A stretch of 64,000 nucleotides of DNA from CAVPCZ01 sp963779225. Lineage in GTDB: Bacteria; Bacteroidota; Ignavibacteria; UBA10030; UBA6906. Both the position numbers and the translations under genes were made by a program. Of this stretch, positions 1 to 9,849 are shown piece by piece (position 1 is the stretch's first letter; each line of letters begins with the position of its first letter). The notes beneath the pieces were generated by a model. That model did no database searches. It was not told where the DNA came from and saw nothing but the letters and a program-made list of their open reading frames with translations. The stretch is taken from assembly GCA_963779225.1 (NCBI GenBank), contig CAVZWW010000003.1, positions 3,596,001 to 3,660,000 on the forward strand. Reading direction: 5' to 3'.

Positions 1-422
1 ACGCCCGTCAACAGGGCGCTCAGCAAGGGTATTGAACGGGGAAAACCTTCCGGCTGCAAATTCAGGGGAAGTACGATGAACAGAAACGGGAGGATTTCAA
101 CAGCCGCCGATATGCCGGTGCCTTTCAGCACGGTTATCATCTCAGGCACGCTCGCATAAGCCCAGAGTTCGTTGTAGAGCCTGAATTGGAAAAAGAGAAA
201 GCCCTTGACGAAGATGAAGACCAGGGTGTATCCCGCAACAACATTCCAGTTTACGAGAAGGTTGTCCCAGGACTCCGTGCGTAGCAGATAGGCCACCGAC
301 GGAATGAGCAGGAGACCGAGCAGGTCCGCCCCCATCAGATAACGGTTCCGCAGGTGCGTCAGAACTCGCAGGCTCTGCTTCAGAGCCGGATTGCGCGAAG
401 GTTGTATCATTCGAGTGTTCAT
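1..422 (-). CDS. FlaA1/CapD/WbpM-type nucleotide-sugar 4,6-dehydratase, N-terminal part (runs off left edge)
   Basis: Reading from an ATG at 422 gives about 140 codons open to the window edge. After a short basic N-terminus come alternating hydrophobic stretches (LLGLLLIPSVAYLL, VVAGYTLVFIFVKGFLFF) followed by FRLYNELWAYAS. This matches the membrane-embedded N-terminal region of the large FlaA1/CapD/WbpM/PglF family, whose cytoplasmic C-terminal SDR domain dehydrates UDP-GlcNAc to the 4-keto-6-deoxy sugar. The catalytic domain lies outside the window, so activity cannot be judged. Such an enzyme would supply the substrate for the PglE-like aminotransferase near 57 kb. The start overlaps the stop of the small upstream ORF by ATGA. 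The assignment rests on hydropathy and the FRLYNELW-like signature. Confidence 0.72.
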   Translation of the reverse strand, partial: MNTRMIQPSRNPALKQSLRVLTHLRNRYLMGADLLGLLLIPSVAYLLRTESWDNLLVNWNVVAGYTLVFIFVKGFLFFQFRLYNELWAYASVPEMITVLKGTGISAAVEILPFLFIVLPLNLQPEGFPRSIPLLSALLTG

Positions 423-742
423 TGTGCCCCCCCGGGAAGAAAGACAAACGGAGATGAGGATACGTCGGAAAAACTCTGAGTCAGGTTCGCCTGCCGGCTC
501 AGTCCGGCATCATTGTACTTATCGCTATTGGATGGTCTGACAGGATGCAGTCTGACGGCGGCGAGCGCCGGATTAGGGAGGGCAGGCATGCACAGCTTCA
601 TGCCCGCAAAAATACGTACGATTTCACCAGAACGTGACATATCCCCCGGAACTCTGACTAAATGGACAGTCTGCCCGAGCTGCTTTGGCAGAACAACCTG
701 CGGATCAACAGGGCATGCCCACGAGAATTGCCGATCACGCAC
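419..742 (-). CDS. Putative small protein, unrecognised
   Basis: A 107-codon ORF with a GTG start ends in a TGA that overlaps the ATG of the FlaA1-like gene in the classic ATGA arrangement, the same coupling used by many genes in this locus. I recognise no domain, signal peptide or membrane segment in the product. Codon choice is not unusual for the region. The neighbouring genes all carry frameshifts, so it could be a fragment of a broken gene or a chance ORF. The coupling is the only positive evidence. Confidence 0.3.
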   Translation of the reverse strand: MRDRQFSWACPVDPQVVLPKQLGQTVHLVRVPGDMSRSGEIVRIFAGMKLCMPALPNPALAAVRLHPVRPSNSDKYNDAGLSRQANLTQSFSDVSSSPFVFLPGGAQ

Positions 743-841
743 GAGGTAAACAGGTTAATGAGGCGAGCCCATCACTAATATACCCCAATCGTCACATCAA
801 CGCAAGAGCGCACAAACAAAAATCTGCGTAGTTTCGCGCAT

Positions 842-883
842 CGTGACGATCGTCATCCAGCACCGTCACATATCGTGACCGGG
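842..883. promoter_or_regulatory. Clustered GTGA/TCAC palindromes upstream of the left-end genes
   Basis: The 163-bp gap between the dehydrogenase stop (906) and the ORF at 742 holds CGTGA-CGATCG-TCATC at about 842-857. This is one mismatch from a GTGA-N6-TCAC dyad. It is followed by GTCAC-ATATC-GTGAC at about 864-878. These resemble Crp/Fnr-family operator half-sites and could mark an internal promoter for the FlaA1-like gene. No clear -10/-35 pair was seen. The remainder of the gap appears empty. Confidence 0.25.
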
Positions 884-905
884 AGCACTTCCCTACGACA
901 GGAGA

Positions 906-2209
906 CTATGCCTGAAAGACGAGTGGATGCCGTTTCTTCACCACATTTCTCGTATCGACGATCACCGTATCCAGTGAGAGAAAATCGGCTGTCCGGTACT
1001 CATCGTGGGCGGTCGAAATGAGGATAAGGTCATACCCCTTCGCCAGGGGCATCGATTTCCGGCCGGCAAACCGGGCGAACTCCCGGGAGGGACGGATGAC
1101 CGGTATGTAAGGATCGTTGTACGAGACCACAGCTCCGTGGTGTTCCAGTTTCTCCATGAGGTGGTACGAAGGCGATTCGCGGTCGTCATCCACATTGGGC
1201 TTGTACGCGAGTCCGGCAATCAGAATCTTCGCTCCTCTGAGAGCCTTCCCCTTTTCGTTCAGCACTTCCATTACCCGCGTCACCACAAAGTCCGGCATGG
1301 CGGTGTTCACCTCGCCGGCCAGTTCGATGAATTTGGTGCTCACGCCGTATTCGCGCGCCTTCCAGGTGAGATAGAAGGGATCGATAGGAATACAATGCCC
1401 GCCGAGCCCGGGCCCCGGGTAGAACGCCATATAGCCAAAAGGTTTCGTTTTCGCGGCCTCAATCACTTCCCACACATCAATCCCCATCCGCATGAATGTG
1501 ATCTTCAGTTCATTCACCAGGGCGATGTTGACAGCGCGGAACGTATTTTCTACAAGCTTTGTCGCCTCGGCCGCACGCGCGGATGAAACCGGCACGGTGG
1601 AGATGATCACCTGACGATAGAGTGCATCGACAACCGCCAATCCATCCGGAGAAGTTGCGCCCACCACTTTCGGAATCGTTTCGGTCGTATAATCCGTTCT
1701 GCTCGGGTCCTCCCGTTCCGGAGAAAAACCTACATAGAAGTCCCGGTCGGCCTTTAATCCGCTCTTTCTCCAGTATCGGCACCATCACTTCATCGGTGGT
1801 CCCGGGATAGGTGGAGGATTCGAGTACAAGCACCTGTCCGACGCGCACGTGAGGGACCAGATTTTCACATGTGTCGACAATGTACGATACATCGGGTTCG
1901 CGATTCTTGTTGAGCGGCGTCGGCACGGCGATCAGGATGGCATCACATTCCCGCGCATGTGCAAAATCGGTGGTCGCAAGAATTCGCCCCGTCGCAACCC
2001 CTTTTGCGATGCGGCCGGAAGGAGATATGCTTGATGTACGATTCACCCTTCATCAGCGCACTGGTCTTCTTCGCGTCTATGTCCAGACCAATGGTCTTGA
2101 AACCCTTTTCGACAAAGGTCAGGAGGAGCGGAAGGCCGACATATCCCAACCCCACGATTCCGACAACAGCTTCCTTCCGTTCGATTTTTTCAATGAGTTC
2201 TTTTTTCAT
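906..2209 (-). pseudogene. UDP-N-acetyl-hexosamine 6-dehydrogenase (WbpA/WecC-type), two frameshifts
   Basis: Three consecutive reading frames together encode a full-length (~430 aa) nucleotide-sugar dehydrogenase. It starts at the ATG at 2209 with an NAD-binding VGIVGLGYVGLPLL motif. The middle segment carries DAILIAVPTPL and SSTYPGTTDE. The C-terminal segment has the catalytic-Cys motif GPGLGGHCIPIDP and the UDP-binding domain. Frame changes fall near 2040 and near 1755. At the second, dropping one G from an AAAGGCC run restores the expected ADRDFYVGFSPER. The GGHCIPIDPFYLTWKAREYG wording is typical of WbpA-type UDP-GlcNAc dehydrogenases rather than UDP-glucose dehydrogenase, so the product is probably a UDP-HexNAc uronic acid. 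Every key residue seen is intact, so sequencing indels are as likely as real inactivation. Confidence 0.85.
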
Positions 2210-2244
2210 GATCCGTACATGATTGTGATTGATGGTTCCACCCT

Positions 2245-2513
2245 TTAGCCCTTCTGGGGCCGGGACAGCTTCTTCGCAACGAATCCGTGACACCCGGCTT
2301 AATGAGTCAAAATTGTCAGCGACCAGCTCTTCATCATGAAACTTGACGCCGATATTCCCCTTCAAGGTATCCGATCAACTCGAGAATGCCCGTGGAATCG
2401 AGGATTCCGGAACCAAGAAAGGATTCGTCATCCGGAATGACTTTCTTTTCGTCGAAGACGATGTTCTTTCGCAGAAACGCCAGGACGCCGTCGTGGATTT
2501 CTTGTTGAGTCAT
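2245..2513 (-). pseudogene. Acyl carrier protein-like (phosphopantetheine-binding), frameshifted
   Basis: From an ATG at 2513 the product begins MTQQEIHDGVLAFLRKNIVF. It reaches the carrier-protein motif GSGILDSTGILELI, in which the DS serine would take the 4'-phosphopantetheine arm. The frame then shifts near 2360 into NIGVKFHDEELVADNFDSL, the usual helix III/IV pattern of a carrier protein. A TAA at 2245 in a third frame would give about 89 aa, a normal size. The start overlaps the end of asnB as ATGA. An ACP beside an asparagine-synthase-like gene in a capsule locus suggests an acyl or aminoacyl group is carried for sugar decoration, though the cargo is unknown. Confidence 0.7.
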
Positions 2514-4581
2514 GTGCCCTGCCAGGTAGAATGATGATGGACGAATTCTCATGTCAAAGGTGTTATCCGCCACGTGGTCAACGGTCACGGCCGTGGGCCG
2601 ATCGTCATCGGATCCCGCGTGGATGTTCGACTGTATGAATTGCGAATGGACCAGCTGTGCTGAAAGAATGCCTACAAGCGCCATGTTGTCTGTATTGCCC
2701 GGCGCCAGATTTCCTCCGTTGCGCAGGGTCTCCGCCTTCAGCTTCGCGCTCTAACCGTTCTACTGCTCCAGCATCAAATAGCCCCGCATTCCTGAGAGCG
2801 TCCCCCGAAAGGTGCTCCGCCACCCACTCTGGCTCATCCTGCCCGACGAAGCAGACTGCGTCGGGAGCCCGGTAGGGTTGTTTGGGTCTCCGGAGAATTG
2901 CTTCCGGGATCAATCCCCTGCGCGAGATGTTTCAATACGGCCTTCTCCTGCAAACCCGGCAGTTTCTGAAGGGAGTCCAGTTTGCTGCAAAACTCCAGAA
3001 CTCCGGCATCCAGGAATGGAAAACGCCCTTCAACGCTGTGAGCCATCAGCATCCGGTCACCCTGCGATGAGAGGAGATATCCGGACAGAAGCGTCTCGCT
3101 TTCCACAAACTGAGCCTGCGCCAGCGGATCCCAACGCCCGAATTCGACCGGCAATGAATCCAGGTAGTCCGGAGGCGGGAGTGCCGCAATTTCTGCTTTC
3201 ACGTTCGCCGAAAAGAACCGTTGAAGCGCCGAGGTTGTCCTCCAGCGGGGCTCGTGAGAAAAACCAGGTAGACCGGCTCGCTCTAGCCCGACTGCGCCAG
3301 AATTGTCTCGCCATCCCTCCGGATCTGCCCGGAGACCGTCTAAGATACGGATAAAGACGTTCAAAGAGCAACGGTCGCACTGTCGGAAGCCGGCTGACGC
3401 GACCAGAATTGCCGTATCTTGGCCTCACGAAAAATGTCATACCCTGCAAGAATTTCGTCCGCACCCTCTCCGGTAAGCACCGCCTTGAATCCCGCACTGC
3501 GCACGAGACGGGAGAGCAGGTAGAGGGGGGCCGGGGCGGTCCGGAGCACGGGTTGTTCCGTGTGCCGGATGACGTCAGGGAAAACACGCGCGATATCACC
3601 CTGCGTGACGACGATCTCCTCATGCACGCTGCCGAGTTCCTGCACCATCATCCGCTGGAACGGCGTTTCATCGAATTCTGAGTCGGCAAAACGTACCGAG
3701 AATGTCCTGAACTCACCCGCAGCATGTTCGCGGGCAAGCCGCGCAACCAGCGAACTGTCAATCCCCCCGGAGAGATAACTCCCTACCGGCACGTCGGCGC
3801 GCGTCATGCGCAGGCGTGTAGCGTTGATCAGCTGCTCCTTCAGTCCCTCAGCCGCCTGCGCCATCGTCACCCGTGAAATCCTGCCGTCTTCCTACAGGAA
3901 ACGAGGCACGCCAGTATCGTTGTTCCTGTTTCAATCCGATGTCACCGTAGATGCGGAATGATCCCGGGAGAAGTTCCTCCACTCCCTCGAAGACCGTTGT
4001 CGGGGCAACGGGGGACCAGTAGGTGAAAGTCTGGGCAAGCCCTTGCGGACTGATTCTCCGTGTTCACCGCCGGATCGGCGAAGAGAGCCTTCACCTCGCT
4101 GGCGAACAACAGCCGTCCTCCGTGTCGCGTCACAAAGAGCGGACGTACGCCCACCCGGTCCCGGGAGAGGCAGAGTTCCCGTTTCCTGGCATCCCAGAGC
4201 GCGACCGCCCACTGACCGTTCCATCTGTTGAAACAGTCTGTCCCCCACTCCTCGTAGGAGTGGACGAGAACTTCAGTATCGGTCCGGGTTCGGAACTTGT
4301 GGCCCCGCCGTTCAAGATCGCGCACGCAGTTCGATATAATTGAACACTTCTCCGTTGAAAACAATCCAGAGAGTCTCGTCTTCGTTGGCCAGGGGTTGAT
4401 CGCCGCCGGCGAGATCGATGATCGACAGGCGTGCGTGAGCCAATCCGATCCGGCCGTCACGATAGAAACCGAAGCTGTCCGGCCCCCGGTGGCGCAGCGT
4501 CTGGATCATGCGCTGCAAATCATTCCGGGAGGGCGCGGGTGCCGCATTCCCCAGGGGCAATATGCCGGCGAGACCACACAT
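2510..4581 (-). pseudogene. asnB: Asparagine synthase (glutamine-hydrolysing), multiple frameshifts
   Basis: The ATG at 4581 is followed by Cys2 (MCGLAGILPLG), the nucleophile of class II glutamine amidotransferases. RHRGPDSFGFY and FNGEVFNYIELR follow. Further frames give SRDRVGVRPLF, the ATP-pyrophosphatase loop SYLSGGIDSSLVAR, LTGEGADEILAGYD, and C-terminal HSVEGRFPFLD with a tail ending DNMALVGILSAQ. Together they span the family's usual ~620-690 aa but need at least four or five frame changes (near 4330, 4050, 3880, 3360 and 2850). Catalytic residues are all present. The likely role is amidation of a uronic acid or other carboxyl group in the polymer, as for AsnB-type enzymes in O-antigen loci. 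The start overlaps nadE as TGATG and the stop overlaps the ACP as ATGA, which indicates an originally coupled operon. Confidence 0.82.
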
Positions 4582-5604
4582 CAGTGCACCGCCCCTGACA
4601 GCACTGAAGCTCTTTCGATCATCAATTGGCTGAACGGACTCGACCTTGAGCGGAGGGAAATGCAGAGGGAGCGTCTTCCTCCGTTTTGCTTCAATGTCGC
4701 GATAGATCCGTTCCACCTGTTCCGCAGAAATGCCGGCCTGTGCCGCGACCTGCACCGAAGGAACGTCTGGCATTCAAACCATGGAGACAGAGATCCATGA
4801 TCTGATACGATGCTGAGAAGTAGAACTCTTCCTGTGTTTGTTCGAGCGGGAACGTGTCGGTGGTGGGCAGCCGGTTCAGGATACCTTCCGGTAGATGAAG
4901 AGCCCTGGCAATTTGATACACCTGTGATTTGTAGAGATGGGCTATCGGAGCGAAGTCCGACAGTCCGTCTCCGCCTCTGACAAAGAAACCCTGGTCGTAT
5001 TCCAGCCTGTTCGGCGTTCCGCACACCGCATAGTTCAGCCGGTCGGCATGGTAGTACGTCATCATCGTTCGTGATCGCTGTTTGAAATTGGTGGAAGCGA
5101 CAAGCTGCAGATAAGGTTTCTGGGGGATGCGACCGCTGATTTCTTCACCGCTGCCTCTCCTTATGGTGACCCGCGGGAGGTTCAGCCGGTCGGATCCAAG
5201 CAGTGAGGGGAGAGTGATCTTGAAACTCTCTCCCTCAACGTACTCCGGAAACGCGGCTTTGAGACTCTCGGTCTGGCGTCGAAAGCATCCTGCCGCCTCA
5301 AGAAGCGGATCCACAGACTCCTTTATGAGTTCGATCCCCAGGTGCGCACACAGTTGCGGAGGCAAGTTCGGAGGATGCAGAAGAAGAGTGCCGATCGGGG
5401 AGGGAGAGAGCCAGCACCTGGTCGGGTCCAAGGGCCAGCGTGCAAAGCGCAACGCAGAGCGGAACTGTCGATACCTCCCGAGACGGCAACAACCGCACCC
5501 TGTTTATGGAGCGATGTACGGACAAATGCTGTATCGCCTGGACGGCTTGTTCAACGGTTTTCGGAACATCAATGACAAGCGGGTTTTCCGAGCGGAGCAG
5601 TCAT
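4581..5604 (-). pseudogene. NadE-type ammonia-dependent NAD synthase-like amidase/ligase, frameshifted
   Basis: From the ATG at 5604 several frames combine into a NadE-like protein of about 340 aa. The PP-loop AVSGGIDSSALR is encoded at about 5461-5490. QLVASTNFKQRSRTMMTYYHADRLNY and the NadE hallmark GDGLSDFAPIAHLYKSQVY follow, then a C-terminal ISAEQVERIYRDIEAKRRK helix. At least three frame changes are needed (two near 5530-5590, others near 5390 and 4780). NadE homologues in capsule loci are usually extra to the housekeeping copy, and their substrate is not settled. The TGATG overlap with asnB suggests the two amidating enzymes work on one precursor. Frameshifts may be technical, since all motifs survive. 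Confidence 0.75.
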
Positions 5605-5660
5605 ACAATCCTCGTGTTAACGACGTGCTAAGTTGTCTGTCTAATAGTCCGACAGGAAAT

Positions 5661-6321
5661 CTACACCAGGGTGCCGGGCATCAGACGTGTGAAATCGTCA
5701 ATATCAGGCCATCCTCGGATTGTCCGAAGGATGAGCCGAAAATCTGACCAGAGAGTCCGTTGACGCTGGTACTCCAGGTCCATCGCGAGCTTCAGGGGAA
5801 GAAGCTTCTCGACGTACATTCTTTCCAGCATCTCCTCCCGAGAGCAGATTCTTCTTCATTCTTGAACTTCAGAGAGGCAGGGCTGGTGATGCCCGGGCGA
5901 TAGTCCAGGATCTTCCGTTGCTCCGGCGTATACTGCGCCACGAATCGCGGGTCTTCCGGTCGCGCACCAACAAGACTCATGTCCCCTTTGAACACATTCA
6001 GGAGCTGCGGGAGTTCATCCAGTTTGTACTTGCGGAGCACGCGTCCCATCGGAGTGACCCGCCGGTCCTCCTTCTGCGTCAGCCCGCCTCCCATTTTGTC
6101 CGCATTCTGAACCATACTTCTGAATTTGTGTATGGAAAAGAGCTTGCCCCCCTTTCCCACTCGCCTGGAATTGTAGAACACGGACCGCCATCATGGAGCT
6201 TCACAAAGAAGGCGATCACAAGCAACAAAGGGGACAGACAGAAGGAGGCCTGCTGTTGCCGCGAGAATATCGACAAATCTCTGCAATATTTAAAACCTCG
6301 CTGTTTGTGGTGCTGACGCAT
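5661..6321 (-). pseudogene. Undecaprenyl-phosphate sugar phosphotransferase (PglC/WcaJ catalytic domain), frameshifted
   Basis: Frames joined from the ATG at 6321 to the TAG at 5661 give a ~218-aa monotopic phosphoglycosyl transferase. It has one N-terminal hydrophobic helix, a basic LFSIHKFRSMVQNADK segment, the motif GRVLRKYKLDELPQLLNVFKGDMSLVGARPE, and a C-terminal Pro-rich PGITSPASL. It would move a sugar-1-phosphate onto undecaprenyl phosphate and so start a repeat unit. One break is explicit near 6176: GGTCCGTG should read GGTCCCGTG to give DGGPVFYNSRRVGKGG, which looks like a homopolymer deletion. Others lie near 6270 and 5830. The window has a second, intact enzyme of this family at 61.2-61.9 kb. 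Confidence 0.82.
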
Positions 6322-6456
6322 CGTCTTCGATTCACCAATATCAGTATTTCGTGTTCGCGCTCTTGTGACGCGGAGCATCACCACGGTTTCCCGCTTAACC
6401 TATTTAATATCAACATTTTACAGACTCGCCTTTGCTCACTCTCACCACATTTGCCC

Positions 6457-7480
6457 CTATTTTTCCCATCTCTTCCGGAATTTCACGAGACCTACGAGGA
6501 ATCCGAGCCCGAACGAAAAATGAATGGTCCCAAATGCCAGCGGCAGCCAGGGGAGTAGAAACATCCCGACTTTTCTCGAAGTCAGAACGGCGGCAGACAG
6601 GTTCGCAGCCACATAAGTTCCCACTACAATTACGGGCAGCCAGAGCCCTGGTCCACCCGGGATAAGCGCTGCGAGTAGAGCAGTGAAGAGCATGAGAACG
6701 AACAGGGGAGGGATGAATTGCCGCGCGACTCATCTGCCGCGGATGTTTCTGCATCACGCGCACTTTCCAGTAACCATACTGAAAGTATTGTCGCCACAAC
6801 GTTCGGAGAGAACCCCGGCTGTAATACTCTGATCGGACATCCGCCGCCAACAACAACTTTGCCCCGAGTTTTCGGAGGCGGTAGTTGTATTCATCATCCT
6901 GATTGCGCACGAGCTCTTCATCGTACAGGCCCGCTTGCGTAATGATTGCTCGCGTATACGCGGCGAAAGGCACGGTATCCACGATCATGGTCCGGTCACG
7001 TATTGTCCTGAATGCGGACCCCCCGACCCCAAACGGCGAACTCATAGCCGCGGCAATCACCCGTGCAATTCTCGTCTGCCCAACCGTAACGATGGGTCCT
7101 CCCACACCGTCCACACCCTCCTTTTCAAGATGATCAACGCAGCGGCTGATGTAATCCGGCGCCACCTTACAGTGCCCATCCACCCGGATCACGATGTCGC
7201 CTTTTGCTAGAGCGAGGGCGGCGTTGAGTCCGGTTGATACAATCAGGCCTCGGTTTTCAATTAGGCGAAGATTCGGGCGCCCATTGGCAATCGATCTGAC
7301 GATTTCCGCCGTCCCGTCAGTCGACAACCCATCGGCCACGATGACCTCAACCAACTCTTCAGGATAGTCTTGTGCCAGCACCGTCCCCAGACTGGTCCGG
7401 ACAAACGCTGCTTCATTCCGGATCGGCATGATTACGGAAACTGTTTTCCGTCGCGTCATAGTGTTCTGATTCACAATCAT
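6457..7480 (-). pseudogene. Family 2 glycosyltransferase with C-terminal membrane helices (ExoA-like), one frameshift
   Basis: The ATG at 7480 overlaps the wecB stop as ATGA. The product has the GT-A nucleotide-binding start VSVIMPIRNEAAFVRTSL and the DXD-equivalent RVDGHC near residue 100. It also has a catalytic NQDDEYNYRLRKLG and a W-x-x-Q-Y-like LWRQYFQYGYWKVRVMQKHP. This matches the ExoA/succinoglycan-type GT2 enzymes that end in membrane helices. The frame breaks near 6715, after KHPRQMSR. The C-terminal hydrophobic part (MLFTALLAALIPGG to FGLGFLVGLVKFRKRW) is intact in another frame and stops at 6457. This is the first broken gene met when reading down from the intact operon. Confidence 0.8.
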
Positions 7481-8565
7481 TTTGATTTCGGGTGTGCCAG
7501 CCGGCGTTCAATGGTGTCCATGACCCGGACCGCAGCCCTGCCGTCCCAGAGATCGGGGAGCGGCCGTTCAACGGGTTTCTCCTGAAGGATGGCCGACGCG
7601 GCTGCAAGAATACCTTCCCTCCCCACTCCCGCAATACGGTTTGTTCCCGCCGAAACGGTCACCGGCCGCTCGGTGTTATCACGCAATGTGGCGCACGGAA
7701 CGCCAAGCGCTGTCGTTTCTTCTTGCACGCCGCCAGAATCGGTGAGCACGATTCGCGCTTTCGCCATGAGCCCGAGAAAGTCAAGATACCCCAGAGGATC
7801 GGTGAGTATCACCGGTTCCCATGCCCGACCAAGCGCTTCAATCTTCCTCCGGGTGCGGGGATGGACCGGAAAGATGAGCGGGAGGGAGCCGGCAATCTCG
7901 CGGAGCGCATCGCGAAGATGGTCCAGCTGTTCCGGATCATCGACCATTGCGGGACGATGTACCGTCAAGAGGCCGTAACCACCGGGTTTGAACCCGAAGC
8001 GTTCCCACGGCCGCCGGTCCAACGCAGTCGCCAGATGCGATCGCAGGCTGTCAATCATGCAGTTGCCTACAAAATGAATTTTGTCAGCCGGAATCCCTTC
8101 GCGCAGAAGGTTCTCATTTCCACTGGGCTCGGATGTCAGCAATATATCGGAAATATGGTCTGTGAGCAATCGGTTGATTTCTTCCGGCATCGATCGATCA
8201 AATGACCGTAATCCCGCTTCCAGATGCGCCACGGGGATTTCGAGTTTCGCCGCCGTGAGCGCACAGGCGAGCGTGGAATTCACATCGCCGGCGACAATGA
8301 CAAGATCCAAGCTGCGTTCCAGGCAAACCTGTTCAAAAGCCAGCATGACGCGGGCGGTTTGCTCCGCGTGTGAGCCGGAGCCAACCCCGAGAAACATATC
8401 CGGCTCAGGCATTCCCAGTTCTTCAAAGAACACGGCGGACATGGCCGCATCGTAGTGTTGACCCGTGTGGACAAAGAGGCCCGGCAGGCCCCGACGCCTG
8501 GCCTCAATAACAACAGGCGCCATTTTCATGAAGTTCGGGCGAGCCCCCACAACAAAACACATCAT
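7477..8565 (-). CDS. wecB: UDP-N-acetylglucosamine 2-epimerase (non-hydrolysing)
   Basis: At 362 aa this is the normal size for the family, which interconverts UDP-GlcNAc and UDP-ManNAc. Visible motifs are VVGARPNFMKMAPV near the N-terminus, HTGQHYD, VAGDVNSTLA, VAHLEAGLRSFDRSMPEEINR in the middle, and LTDSGGVQEETTALGVPCATLRDNTERP near residue 290. These carry the catalytic acidic and histidine residues. It overlaps the genes on both sides by ATGA. With the WbpA/WecC-type dehydrogenase at 0.9-2.2 kb it could lead to a ManNAc-uronic acid unit. Alternatively it could act on a 2,3-diacetamido uronic acid, as WbpI does; sequence alone does not separate the two. Confidence 0.93.
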   Translation of the reverse strand: MMCFVVGARPNFMKMAPVVIEARRRGLPGLFVHTGQHYDAAMSAVFFEELGMPEPDMFLGVGSGSHAEQTARVMLAFEQVCLERSLDLVIVAGDVNSTLACALTAAKLEIPVAHLEAGLRSFDRSMPEEINRLLTDHISDILLTSEPSGNENLLREGIPADKIHFVGNCMIDSLRSHLATALDRRPWERFGFKPGGYGLLTVHRPAMVDDPEQLDHLRDALREIAGSLPLIFPVHPRTRRKIEALGRAWEPVILTDPLGYLDFLGLMAKARIVLTDSGGVQEETTALGVPCATLRDNTERPVTVSAGTNRIAGVGREGILAAASAILQEKPVERPLPDLWDGRAAVRVMDTIERRLAHPKSK

Positions 8566-9779
8566 CGCAATGTACCTTTTTCCAGATATTCAATGAAGCG
8601 ATCGGCAATTGTCATGCTGTCATGGTGGTCAACTGCCGCCCTCCGGCCATTAGCACCCATTTCCTGCCGGAGTAGGGGCGTGTCTCTAAGGAGGCGGATT
8701 GCGTTCGCCAGTCCATCGATATCACCTGGCTTGACAACAATACCCGCATGATGCCGGCGAACAATATCCACCGCCTCTCCCTCGGCAACAAGAACAACCG
8801 GCACGCCACTTGCCATCGCTTCATACAATTTCGATGGAACAGCACCCGGGAGATAGACTTTTAAGGTGACAAGAATTATGTCTGCTGATGCGATAAGACC
8901 CGGCATTTCGATCACAGGAAGTGCATCAAGAAATCTGGTATTTGTAAGCTTGAGTCGCGTCGCTCTCTCCTTGAGGCTCTCTTTTTCGGGTCCATCCCCG
9001 GCCAGAACGAAGCGGCATCCCTTTTCGGGAAGCATCTTCTGCGCCGCATCCAGCACCTGGTCCAGGCCCTGGGCGAGACCGTGCAAACCGGCGTAGAGAG
9101 CCACGCATTCGCCGGGCCCTCCTAACAGTGCACGCCCCTCTGCAGTTCGACGGCTCGCATCGTATTTGCTCGTGTCCACACCATTCGATAGATGAAATGT
9201 GTGGAGGTCAGGAAGGCGCGAACATATGTCAGACAGAATACTTTTCGCCTGCCCCGTCACGAGCCATGCCTTCCGGTAAAAGAACTCTTCCAGCTTCCGG
9301 CTCAAACGAAAGGCCAGACTCTCCCTGCTGAGCTTTCCCAGAGATACCACGCTTTCCGGCCAGAGATCTGAAACGTTAAAGATCCACCGCGTCCGCTTGA
9401 GGCGGGAAAGCCAGTAACCGGCAAGACCGAGAAACAGGGGCGGACTCTCTACGAACAAATAGTCGGGTTTCTTCAGGAGCAGGGTTCCCAAAATCGATGA
9501 AGAAAGGACGAAAGAGAAGTAGTTTGTCAGCCTTCGGAGAAGGTCGGCTTTCTGCGTGGGGTAGACGAAGGTGTGCATAACGTGTACGCCGTTCCGGTCT
9601 TCTCTCTGCAACACGCCACCGTACCCGGGATACATTCTGCCCATGGGGTAGTTTGGCATGGGGGCAAGGACACTCACCTCGTGACCATGAGCAACGAATC
9701 TCTCTGCAAGTCCGGAGAGTCTCCTCGGGGCCGCGCCAAACTCAGGGGGATAGTATTGTGTAAGTATTAGCATCTTCAT
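8562..9779 (-). CDS. Family 4 glycosyltransferase (WbuB/WcaI-like)
   Basis: A 405-aa GT-B enzyme. The N-terminal domain opens MLILTQYYPPEFGAAPRRLS and contains APMPNYPMGRMYPGYGG, both typical of WbuB/WcaI-type transferases. The C-terminal donor-binding domain contains FVLAGDGPEKESLKERA and the E-x7-E motif in KLYEAMASGVPVVLVAEGEA. It is cytoplasmic and probably membrane-associated, and adds a sugar to the lipid-linked repeat unit; donor and acceptor are unknown. It overlaps wecB by ATGA. A near-perfect Crp-like dyad lies 55-70 bp upstream of the start, in the only real gap (65 bp) in this part of the operon. Confidence 0.88.
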   Translation of the reverse strand: MKMLILTQYYPPEFGAAPRRLSGLAERFVAHGHEVSVLAPMPNYPMGRMYPGYGGVLQREDRNGVHVMHTFVYPTQKADLLRRLTNYFSFVLSSSILGTLLLKKPDYLFVESPPLFLGLAGYWLSRLKRTRWIFNVSDLWPESVVSLGKLSRESLAFRLSRKLEEFFYRKAWLVTGQAKSILSDICSRLPDLHTFHLSNGVDTSKYDASRRTAEGRALLGGPGECVALYAGLHGLAQGLDQVLDAAQKMLPEKGCRFVLAGDGPEKESLKERATRLKLTNTRFLDALPVIEMPGLIASADIILVTLKVYLPGAVPSKLYEAMASGVPVVLVAEGEAVDIVRRHHAGIVVKPGDIDGLANAIRLLRDTPLLRQEMGANGRRAAVDHHDSMTIADRFIEYLEKGTLR

Positions 9780-9833
9780 GGTGTGCTTCTTCCAGGGATC
9801 CCAATAAAGTTAACGCTCTCCAACCTACCCGCG

Positions 9834-9849
9834 TGTGACTGTCGTCACA
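9834..9849. promoter_or_regulatory. Crp/Fnr-like palindrome TGTGA-N6-TCACA
   Basis: The sequence TGTGA-CTGTCG-TCACA matches the ten fixed bases of the E. coli Crp consensus exactly. It overlaps the stop codon of the NodB-like gene and sits 55 bp before the GT4 start at 9779, in the largest gap between 7.4 and 16 kb. It could give the wecB/GT end of the operon its own regulated promoter. No convincing -10/-35 pair was found beside it, and no regulator gene is in the window. By chance one such perfect match is expected in roughly one of fifteen windows of this size. Confidence 0.35.

Noticed and set aside
513..749. 78-codon plus-strand ORF near the left edge
   Set aside because: No ribosome site or domain; it opposes the minus-strand ORF that is coupled to the FlaA1-like gene.
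1005..1586. 193-codon plus-strand ORF opposite the dehydrogenase
   Set aside because: It overlaps the conserved C-terminal dehydrogenase domain on the minus strand and shows no domain of its own.
2812..3354. 180-codon plus-strand ORF opposite asnB
   Set aside because: The minus strand here encodes the conserved HSVEGRFPFLD region of asparagine synthase; the plus ORF is a shadow.
7492..8205. 237-codon plus-strand ORF opposite wecB
   Set aside because: wecB is complete with all family motifs on the minus strand; the plus ORF has no recognisable features.
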